Shown here: positions 5,902 through 12,380 of the stretch, piece after piece | Numbering within the stretch: the stretch's first letter is position 1 | Layout of the letters: each line of letters starts with the position of its first letter | Assembly (NCBI GenBank): GCA_029062725.1 | Contig: JAIDPP010000205.1 | Span: 1 to 18,201 of the forward strand | DNA: 18,201 bases | Direction of reading: 5' to 3' | Source: Muribaculaceae bacterium | GTDB lineage: Bacteria; Bacteroidota; Bacteroidia; Bacteroidales; Muribaculaceae | Made by a program: the position numbers and the translations under genes | Notes under the pieces: model-generated | What the model was told of the DNA's origin: nothing | Database searches by the model: none | The model's input: the letters and a program-made list of their open reading frames with translations, nothing else

Positions 5902-8811
5902 CTACTTATTTTTCAGGCTGACACGTTTACGCACTGATGTAATAAGTAGCTCATAGAAGAAGTCGAGAAGTTTCACGGGGAGATTGTATGCCCTAAGAAC
6001 GGCTTTATCAAATTCAATCCTATCCTTACGCTTTACTTCTTCAAAGACCGTTCCGATTTCACGTGATTCTAAAACTTTGAAATTCTTAAGAATAAGTTGC
6101 CGGTCTTTTGGTGAAATCAGAGAGGGATCAGGAAGTTTTATTGTTTTGAAATAGTTTGCATTTAGGTCTAATGCACCGAGGTTCCTTGAAGTTCCCTTGA
6201 ATTCCAAGGTTAGGAAAGTGACAATGGAATTAAGTAAAGCACAGACCAACTTCAACTCAGATTTCTTGCTGATCTGCAGACCGGTCATCCTTTGATCGAA
6301 TGCAAAAGGAGTAGGAGAGTATGTGAAGAAAAACCGTTCGTATGGATTTATAGCAGTTATTATATTTGCTGTCTTTGGATTAATGGAATACCAGAAAGGC
6401 TTATGTCCGGCACATGCCTGCGGCACGGTAAGAGAGCCATTCCTGTTCATTGTATTAACAAAGCGGTTGATCCATTTCTTTGTGGCAGTGTCCAAAGAAT
6501 CGATAGGGGTAGCGCATACAAAGACGGAGTGTCGGTAATCTTCTGCAAATTTGATAGATCGACATTCGACAGGAGATTTTATGTAAGGCTTCAGGTATTT
6601 AGATTCAATTCCTAAAGTTTCAATTTCCTTGTCGGGTATAATAAACATCGGATTCCATCCAGTCCTTTCTCCCCTGATAACGTTTACTACATTAGGATAA
6701 TATTGAACGGATACACGATCGAACATCTTTAAAGGATCAACAGCAGTAAAGAATTGATCCCAATTTATTCCTGTTGAAAGAGAAGTAAGCAGAGTATCCC
6801 TGTCAACAGTAACTATCTCCATGAGGTTGTCTATGGAATTTACTTTTTCCGGAAAAACATTATCCACCTTCCAATAAGGATTCATCCCCGGCTCTGAATT
6901 ATCTATGTTTAAATATAGATTTTCGATTTTTTCCAGTTGACTTTTTACATCTTTTGTATCCTCAAAGAAATATGAGAGTTTGAAATTTAAATTAACGAAT
7001 TTAGTAGGTTTATTAAGATTTCCTTTCTCTGCCACGAAGAAAAGAGTGGATACCTGAGAGTCTGAAAACCAGTGTTCCGCTGTGCTCCTCACCACATATT
7101 TTATGTGGAAATTATTCAGGAGAAAATCCTTGAATTGTAGTCCGTAGTCCTTACCGAGCCATGCATTTGATGTAATGACGGAAAGTACGCCACCTGGCTT
7201 AAGAAACTGAAGAGAGTTATATACACAGTATGCGAAGTAATCGGCACGCTCGTTGATATGAAACTTATCCTTTTTGATAAATGCGCGTTGTGTTTTCCCA
7301 AATGTTTCTTTGAATAGGAATGTAAGTTTATCATTAGGTATATCCTCCTGTTGAATAAAAGGAAAATTACTGGCTATCCCATCAAAGAGGGGTATCTCTT
7401 CCGAAAGGTGTTTAGAGTAATCTGAAGAATCGGGGAAAGATATATCTTTACCCACATATAGATTAAAGAAATCCTCCCGGATTACTCGGGGGAAATTATC
7501 TGATTGCGTAACATCCTGCTTATAAAGATTAATGACCGAAAGGATAGCAGGAAAATGAGAGATATCATTACCCCATATCTGTCTCAATAATTTCTGATGA
7601 TTATTGTTTCCCCAATAGGAAAGGATTTTATAGAAGGAATTTAAGAAACTTCCGGTTCCGGCCGTTGGGTCGAACAACATTGCGTTTCTGTCAATGACGG
7701 CCGGAAAAGCAACTAAATCAGCTAAATGCTCGGAAGTGAAGTATTGGCCTAATTTTTGCTTTTCATCGTCTGGAACCAGATTCTCCAAAATAGTTCCTAT
7801 CACGCCAGCAGGGAGAATCTTGAAGTCAAATTCTTTAAGAGTGTCAATGAGCTTAGACAAAGCTTCGCAAGTCTCCTTGGAGAAAGCGATCTCATCCGTA
7901 AAGTATGGCATGAAAATAGCTTGATAATCTATTTCCTTGGCTTTACCGAAGAATGTTTCAAGTTCTTTTTGGAGATAAAGAGGATTATTAATAGTCAGGA
8001 GAGGAATTTGTGCTGGTAGGTTTTCATGTAATGTAAGGTAGAAAAGCAACTTTCCGATTACATTATAGAATGTGAAGGTGGCCAAAACCTGTTTTTCATC
8101 AATAAACTCGACTTTACGAGAGGATGACCCCAGTATCTTTAATGTCGAACTCTCATAGATTTTCCATTGATTATATTTATTCCTAAAATCCCGACTTTCC
8201 CCTATCCTGATATTTATGGCTTCTCTGAATTGGGGAACTATAATATTTTGCGCACGCTTTATTGCTTCAATTATATTACCGGAGATATTGATGGCTGTTT
8301 TCAACTCCCCTTTTAATCGCAACATATCAAGATCATGTAGAATTTCGGAGGCTCTGCGCCGCAAAGAGGCTTCATGAGTGCTATATTTTGTCGGGTCAGC
8401 TAAATCCTCCCGGTAGTTGATGGTTTTGACTTTTGGATAGCGTTTAAGAATTGTCAGGTTCTCAAGTGAATAGCTGTCTGTATCAATTTTCCAAATGATT
8501 GCTTCCGCTCCGTTCCAAGTCACAAACGAATCTGAATTGATTCGTCTGGCTTTTTCCAGGGCATTTTCTAACATTGCGACGTCATCTACCTTTGTGTCGG
8601 GAAATTTCAGTTCCCAACCATTGAAAATCAATCCTGAAGTCTTATTTGAGAAAATAAGAATATCAGGAAATTTAGTACGTCCACCTTCTATACTTACACT
8701 GGTGTCGTTTGTGGCATCTTCGAATGTTGTAGTTCCTTTTGATATATCCTCTTTCAACCAACTAATCAACTGACCTGCCCAATCCCTTTCGTTACGTTTG
8801 ATAGATGCCAT
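5902..8811 (-). CDS. Type IIG-like restriction enzyme: fused PD-ExK nuclease and N6-adenine methyltransferase
   Basis: A 969-aa single-chain enzyme predicted to recognise a DNA site, methylate adenine with S-adenosylmethionine, and cut DNA lacking the mark. The N-terminal region (about 1-120) has FPDILIF (Pro49-Asp50) and, 17 residues after the Asp, WELK (Glu67-Lys69), a PD-(D/E)xK nuclease signature. A helical linker leads to LGQYFTSEHLADL (motif X, about 354-366), FDPTAGTGSFL (motif I, 380-390) and SNFPF (motif IV, 481-485), the X-I-IV order of gamma-class methyltransferases. The last 370 or so residues look like a target-recognition region, rich in aromatic and basic patches. Motif IV has Phe where NPPY/NPPF enzymes have the first Pro. 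The frame also opens at a TTG at 8829, but I prefer the ATG at 8811, four bases after the stop of the upstream methyltransferase. The gene is visibly richer in A+T than its neighbours. Recognition sequence unknown. Confidence 0.88.
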   Translation of the reverse strand: MASIKRNERDWAGQLISWLKEDISKGTTTFEDATNDTSVSIEGGRTKFPDILIFSNKTSGLIFNGWELKFPDTKVDDVAMLENALEKARRINSDSFVTWNGAEAIIWKIDTDSYSLENLTILKRYPKVKTINYREDLADPTKYSTHEASLRRRASEILHDLDMLRLKGELKTAINISGNIIEAIKRAQNIIVPQFREAINIRIGESRDFRNKYNQWKIYESSTLKILGSSSRKVEFIDEKQVLATFTFYNVIGKLLFYLTLHENLPAQIPLLTINNPLYLQKELETFFGKAKEIDYQAIFMPYFTDEIAFSKETCEALSKLIDTLKEFDFKILPAGVIGTILENLVPDDEKQKLGQYFTSEHLADLVAFPAVIDRNAMLFDPTAGTGSFLNSFYKILSYWGNNNHQKLLRQIWGNDISHFPAILSVINLYKQDVTQSDNFPRVIREDFFNLYVGKDISFPDSSDYSKHLSEEIPLFDGIASNFPFIQQEDIPNDKLTFLFKETFGKTQRAFIKKDKFHINERADYFAYCVYNSLQFLKPGGVLSVITSNAWLGKDYGLQFKDFLLNNFHIKYVVRSTAEHWFSDSQVSTLFFVAEKGNLNKPTKFVNLNFKLSYFFEDTKDVKSQLEKIENLYLNIDNSEPGMNPYWKVDNVFPEKVNSIDNLMEIVTVDRDTLLTSLSTGINWDQFFTAVDPLKMFDRVSVQYYPNVVNVIRGERTGWNPMFIIPDKEIETLGIESKYLKPYIKSPVECRSIKFAEDYRHSVFVCATPIDSLDTATKKWINRFVNTMNRNGSLTVPQACAGHKPFWYSINPKTANIITAINPYERFFFTYSPTPFAFDQRMTGLQISKKSELKLVCALLNSIVTFLTLEFKGTSRNLGALDLNANYFKTIKLPDPSLISPKDRQLILKNFKVLESREIGTVFEEVKRKDRIEFDKAVLRAYNLPVKLLDFFYELLITSVRKRVSLKNK

Positions 8812-8815
8812 AAAA

Positions 8816-9667
8816 TTAATGTTTTGCAAAATCCTCCAGAGTAAAAAGGCTATTATTTGTGACTTCTTCCAGTCTTTGATTGCAGACTGTAATATAGTCG
8901 GTATCGATTGTTTTATGCAGTTTTACATCTTTATTTTTTTCAATCCCGATATATTTACGTCCTTCAAGTGCCGCGGCAACCAAAAAACTTCCACTACCGC
9001 AAGCATTGTCCAAAACCACGTCTCCGGGATTAGTATATGTACGGATCAGATAACGACCCAGTTCAACAGGTTTTTGAGTGGGATGATAGACCTTACCTTC
9101 CGATTCAGCAGTCTTGAAGTATAAGAAATCCTCCTGAGGTCCTTCCTCGAAGCAAATCACGTCATTGGGATATCGGTTGCCATCACTTTTTATGTGTCGT
9201 GGTTTGAAGTCACCGTAACTTCCTGTAAACTGATCTTTCCTGATCCCTTTGTCGTAACTTTCTCCAGCAGTCATCTGGGGGTTATAGGTCGGTTGCTGTC
9301 GATAGAATACACATATATCCTCATGCTTTCTAAGAGGTTGCTTTTTTGCATTAAGGAAATTGGTTGATTTTGATTTAATCCAGACTATTTTGTATTTGAA
9401 CCATTTCTCGTTGCTAAGAATAAGGTGAGCTGTGAATATACCCTGGGACGTCAGAACGATCACTCCATTCTCCTTTACAATACGTGTGTATTCTGCCCAT
9501 AATTTATCAAGATCAATCACAGAATCCCATTTATTCTGGGTTGTACCATAGGGAAGATCACACAGAACCATATCTACTGATTTATCCGGAATCAATGGCA
9601 TTAAGTCAAGACAATCTGCCTCAAAAACTTTATTAACAAACTTATCAATCGGTTCCATATACAACAT
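8816..9667 (-). CDS. Site-specific DNA methyltransferase, beta-class (probable adenine-N6)
   Basis: A 283-aa methyltransferase, first gene of the restriction-modification operon. The catalytic motif IV, DLPYGT (residues 37-42), is near the N-terminus. The SAM-binding motif I (LDNACGSGSF, 219-228) and the HPTQKP segment (195-200) are near the C-terminus, which is the beta-class order. The segment 105-190 between them is the likely target-recognition region. D-x-PY enzymes of this class transfer methyl to adenine N6 or cytosine N4; similarity of DLPYGTTQNKWD to known adenine methylases favours N6. The ATG at 9667 gives the longest form; a second ATG at 9658 is equally possible. The stop lies four bases before the nuclease-methyltransferase ATG, so the two are co-transcribed and probably translationally coupled. 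Placing the methyltransferase first lets protection appear before cutting. A likely job is to methylate the opposite strand of an asymmetric site. Confidence 0.9.
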   Translation of the reverse strand: MLYMEPIDKFVNKVFEADCLDLMPLIPDKSVDMVLCDLPYGTTQNKWDSVIDLDKLWAEYTRIVKENGVIVLTSQGIFTAHLILSNEKWFKYKIVWIKSKSTNFLNAKKQPLRKHEDICVFYRQQPTYNPQMTAGESYDKGIRKDQFTGSYGDFKPRHIKSDGNRYPNDVICFEEGPQEDFLYFKTAESEGKVYHPTQKPVELGRYLIRTYTNPGDVVLDNACGSGSFLVAAALEGRKYIGIEKNKDVKLHKTIDTDYITVCNQRLEEVTNNSLFTLEDFAKH

Positions 9668-9719
9668 ACTGTTCTGTCAGTTGCAATCCTCGTGTGGATT
9701 TACAGGTATTGTTTTAGAG

Positions 9720-9753
9720 AAATGGTTTTAGATTAATGTTTTGAAAACCATTT
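9720..9753. repeat. Perfect 10-bp inverted repeat in R-M leader
   Basis: AAATGGTTTT at 9720-9729 and AAAACCATTT at 9744-9753 are exact complements separated by 14 bases. The distal arm starts three bases downstream (minus strand) of the R-M -7 element, so the repeat covers the expected transcription start and early leader. It could be an operator for a repressor or a hairpin at the mRNA 5' end. There is no U tract to make it a terminator. Confidence 0.7.
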
Positions 9754-9756
9754 ATT

Positions 9757-9788
9757 CAAATTTAAGAATTTATATTTATATTTCCAAA
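9757..9788 (-). promoter_or_regulatory. Promoter of the restriction-modification operon
   Basis: On the minus strand TTTG (9785-9788) is followed after exactly 20 bp by TAAATTTG (9757-9764), matching the Bacteroidota consensus TTTG-N19-21-TAnnTTTG. Transcription should begin near 9750, giving a leader of about 80 bases before the methyltransferase ATG at 9667. It points away from the divergent lipoprotein promoter. Confidence 0.82.
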
Positions 9789-9820
9789 TTGGAGGAGGAT
9801 TAAAATTGCCGAATATTTAT

Positions 9821-9828
9821 TAAATTTG
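9821..9828 (+). promoter_or_regulatory. Bacteroidota -7 promoter element (DUF5715 gene)
   Basis: TAAATTTG matches TAnnTTTG and lies 55 bases before the ATG at 9884. No TTTG is found at the proper distance upstream, so the -33 side is weak. The rest of the 216-bp divergent spacer (9668-9883) is very A+T-rich and holds only the R-M promoter and the inverted repeat; I see no small gene in it. Confidence 0.55.
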
Positions 9829-9883
9829 CAGAATAAACACGCTTAATATAAAATAAAACAGGAATCGAAGAAAGCCGGACATA

Positions 9884-10741
9884 ATGTTACACCATCGCCA
9901 TTTTCATATCTTCCTTATAGCCTCGGTATTATCCATCGGGTTGATATCATCGTGCGGGCAGGGGAAGAAAAGTTATGATATCGACAGTCTGATAGAGGAT
10001 TATGCCTATGAGGAGGGAACGGAGTTTGTGGAGCTGCATGTGATGCGTCCCGGCGACAGGGACTCCTCCGGGGAAGAGATTCTAACCTCGAAGGAAGAGG
10101 CCGTAGCGGACACTGTTGACTCAGAGGCTGACGGCTATAGCGAGGAGCCGGAGACTGAAATCAAGGATGAGAGGCCGGTGCAGAGAGTACGCACCCGCAA
10201 TCTGGGACGTCTGCGGGAAGTTTTCAACGATTCCAACTACAGGCAGCTCGTATATGCGCAGAGTCTGGGAATAGCTCCGATCCGCAGCCTCTCGGATGCC
10301 TACCATACCCGGCGTCCTATCGTACGCGTGAAGAGCAACCGGGATTATACGGTCGATACCCTCACCCATTCGCTACCTTATCTGGTTCCAGAGGCAGAGC
10401 GGCTGCTTCGCGACATAGGACGCAATTTCCAGGATTCCCTTAAGAAAAGAGGGGATGCCCGTTACCGTGTCAGAGCAACCTCGCTGTTGCGCACTCCGGC
10501 TACAGTGAAGAAGCTGCGGCGTGTCAACATCAATGCCACCGATTCCTCCACCCATCAGTTCGGAACGACTTTCGATCTTTCCTATCACCGTTTCCACAAT
10601 CTTAATCCTGCTGTCGAGGTCTCAACCGAAGACCTTAAAAATGTATTGGCCGAGGTGCTTTACGATCTCCGTGAGCAAGGACGCTGTCTGGTTAAGTTCG
10701 AGCGCAAGACGGGGTGCTTCCACGTCACTGTCACACACTGA
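9884..10741 (+). CDS. DUF5715-family lipoprotein with M15 peptidase-like zinc site
   Basis: A 285-aa lipoprotein. The signal peptide ends in ISSC, so Cys24 is the predicted lipidated residue. Residues 55-100 are an acidic, low-complexity linker, which places the C-terminal domain away from the membrane. That domain contains [16 protein letters not shown] (198-213), then [14 protein letters not shown] (221-234), then CFH (278-280). The pattern Ser-x-His-x2-Gly-x3-Asp plus a late His matches the three zinc ligands of M15/VanY D-Ala-D-Ala carboxypeptidases (here His224, Asp231, His280). I therefore infer a cell-wall (peptidoglycan) peptidase or a close relative; the DUF5715 name is from memory of the family and activity is not shown. 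It reads divergently from the R-M operon. Its last 11 bases overlap the 3' end of thyA tail to tail, with no room for a terminator. Confidence 0.82.
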   Translation: MLHHRHFHIFLIASVLSIGLISSCGQGKKSYDIDSLIEDYAYEEGTEFVELHVMRPGDRDSSGEEILTSKEEAVADTVDSEADGYSEEPETEIKDERPVQRVRTRNLGRLREVFNDSNYRQLVYAQSLGIAPIRSLSDAYHTRRPIVRVKSNRDYTVDTLTHSLPYLVPEAERLLRDIGRNFQDSLKKRGDARYRVRATSLLRTPATVKKLRRVNINATDSSTHQFGTTFDLSYHRFHNLNPAVEVSTEDLKNVLAEVLYDLREQGRCLVKFERKTGCFHVTVTH

Positions 10742-11525
10742 CTTGCCCTTTTATCGGAGGCCAGGGGTTGTAATCCTCAAGAGAGAAATCGTCATACCTG
10801 AACGCGAATATATCTTTCACTTCCGGATTCAGATGCATCCTCGGAAGGACCCGGGGTTCCCGCGCCAGCTGTTCGCGCACCTGGTCGAGGTGATTGAGGT
10901 AGATATGGGTATCGCCTGTGGTGTGTATGAATTCACCGGGTTCGAGGCCGCATACCTGCGCCATCATCATGCATAGGAGAGCGTAGGAAGCAATATTGAA
11001 AGGAACACCGAGAAAACAGTCGGCGGAACGCTGATAGAGTTGCAGCGATAACTTTCCGTCAGCCACATAGAACTGGAAGAAGGCATGGCATGGAGGAAGA
11101 TTCATATTCTTGAGATCGGCCACATTCCAGGCCGACACGATAATTCGGCGGGAGTCGGGACTATGCTTTATTGCCTCCACTGCTTCTGAAATCTGGTCGA
11201 TGAATCCTCCGTCATAGTCAGGCCACGACCGCCATTGATACCCGTAGATATGTCCCAGCGAGCCTTCGGGGTCAGCCCATTCATTCCATATCCTCACGCC
11301 GTTGTCCTGAAGATATTTCACATTTGTATCCCCTTTGAGAAACCATAGCAGCTCATGGATGATACTTTTCAGATGGACCTTTTTTGTCGTAAGGAGTGGG
11401 AAACCCTCGGAGAGATCAAAACGCATCTGGTGGCCGAAGATGGATATGGTTCCCGTCCCTGTACGGTCCTCCTTGCGGTGGCCCTCGGAGAGTATTTTCT
11501 TCAAGAGATCCTGATATTGTTTCAT
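10731..11525 (-). CDS. thyA: Thymidylate synthase
   Basis: This 264-aa enzyme converts dUMP to dTMP using 5,10-methylenetetrahydrofolate, in the cytoplasm. Length and residue numbering equal those of E. coli ThyA. Seen directly: RTGTGT with Arg21, WNEWAD (80-85), [11 protein letters not shown] with nucleophile Cys146, [19 protein letters not shown] (dUMP-binding Arg166 region), [11 protein letters not shown] and the C-terminal GQVSV. The gene is complete and all key residues are present. Its ATG overlaps the stop of the preceding polyferredoxin gene in an ATGA (11522-11525), so translation is coupled. A dihydrofolate reductase gene often follows thyA; here the next gene is instead the convergent DUF5715 gene, overlapping by 11 bp. 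Confidence 0.97.
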   Translation of the reverse strand: MKQYQDLLKKILSEGHRKEDRTGTGTISIFGHQMRFDLSEGFPLLTTKKVHLKSIIHELLWFLKGDTNVKYLQDNGVRIWNEWADPEGSLGHIYGYQWRSWPDYDGGFIDQISEAVEAIKHSPDSRRIIVSAWNVADLKNMNLPPCHAFFQFYVADGKLSLQLYQRSADCFLGVPFNIASYALLCMMMAQVCGLEPGEFIHTTGDTHIYLNHLDQVREQLAREPRVLPRMHLNPEVKDIFAFRYDDFSLEDYNPWPPIKGQVSV

Positions 11526-12340
11526 TTCGCTTCTGTTCTTTTCTGAAATAACGGAGTGAGTGGCATATTACGGTTCGACTGGAAACGTATGGCGTCCTCA
11601 TCACATACGGCCAGGCAGTCGAAGCATCGCAGACACCGGGGGTTATCCACCAGGCGATCAGTGACCTTTATACAGTGGGCCGAGCAGACATCTTCGCATT
11701 TCCCGCAGTACGTGCATCGGTCCGGATCAATCTCGATATTCATTATAGAGGAATGACCGATCGCGCAGAGAGCGGCACCAAGCGGGCATACGGTCGTGCA
11801 GTAATCTCGTCCGGACATCACTGACCAAACGGATACGATAATGAATGAGACGATTCCCGAGATTATACCGGTCGAAACACCATAACCGAAATCTATCCAT
11901 GTATCTGAGATAGCCTCGGGTCGCACTGTGGCCGCCATATCCGCCGTCATGTTCCAGGGGCCGAGGACATATCCTACCGGGAGGAAACCGAGGAGGAGGC
12001 TAAGGATAAATCCAATAAGGCATAATTCCCCCCAGATTTTCCTTGTTTTCCAACGGTAGGGTTTCTTTTTCTTCCGGAGGCGTCTTCCGAGTCTGGCGAA
12101 GAAATCGGTCATCGCCCCGATCGGGCATACCGTGGAGCAATAGATCCTGCCGAAGGAGAGAGTGATAAGGAGCCACACGAGTGTGGCTCCTATCGTAGTT
12201 GCAAGCAGAGAAAGATTTATCTGGCTTTTGACGGATATAACCGCCATGGGGTGAGCATCCGGTCCGATACAAAGATAGACCGTAGATGCGGCGAAGAATA
12301 GAATCGCCAGAAAAATCCTGAAAACTCTGATATTCTTCAT
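11522..12340 (-). CDS. Membrane-bound 4Fe-4S polyferredoxin (NapH/CcoG-like)
   Basis: A 272-aa inner-membrane iron-sulfur protein, predicted to pass electrons at the membrane. About four hydrophobic segments are seen (near 6-26, 42-64, 106-127, 153-175). Two CxxxCP motifs at the membrane edge, CSTVCP (Cys68, Cys72) and CTTVCP (Cys181, Cys185), are hallmarks of the NapH/CcoG/NosR-type family. The C-terminal part carries two ferredoxin clusters: [11 protein letters not shown] (209-219) and [11 protein letters not shown] (236-246). The basic loop 86-100 ([15 protein letters not shown]) should face the cytoplasm. It follows yidC by 40 bp with no promoter in the gap and overlaps thyA by 4 bp. No nitrate or cytochrome oxidase genes are nearby, so the specific NapH or CcoG role is not supported; the electron partner is unknown. 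Confidence 0.87.
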   Translation of the reverse strand: MKNIRVFRIFLAILFFAASTVYLCIGPDAHPMAVISVKSQINLSLLATTIGATLVWLLITLSFGRIYCSTVCPIGAMTDFFARLGRRLRKKKKPYRWKTRKIWGELCLIGFILSLLLGFLPVGYVLGPWNMTADMAATVRPEAISDTWIDFGYGVSTGIISGIVSFIIVSVWSVMSGRDYCTTVCPLGAALCAIGHSSIMNIEIDPDRCTYCGKCEDVCSAHCIKVTDRLVDNPRCLRCFDCLAVCDEDAIRFQSNRNMPLTPLFQKRTEAK

Positions 12341-12380
12341 TTATGGGATAATCCTGTAAAAAAACGTTTAAGGTGAGACA

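Noticed and set aside
8812-8829. TTG start at 8829 for the large restriction enzyme
   Set aside because: The GGAGG at 8833-8837 is too close to it (three bases). The ATG at 8811 follows the upstream stop by four bases and needs no rare start codon, though the TTG cannot be fully excluded.
8816-9667. Orphan or phage methyltransferase
   Set aside because: The DLPYGT motif also occurs in phage enzymes, but the gene is tightly coupled to a nuclease-methyltransferase and no phage gene is nearby.
8815-9743. Twelve-base direct repeat ATTAATGTTTTG at 8815-8826 and 9732-9743 flanking the small methyltransferase gene
   Set aside because: A shared 12-mer is expected by chance in A+T-rich sequence of this size, and neither copy sits at a plausible insertion border.
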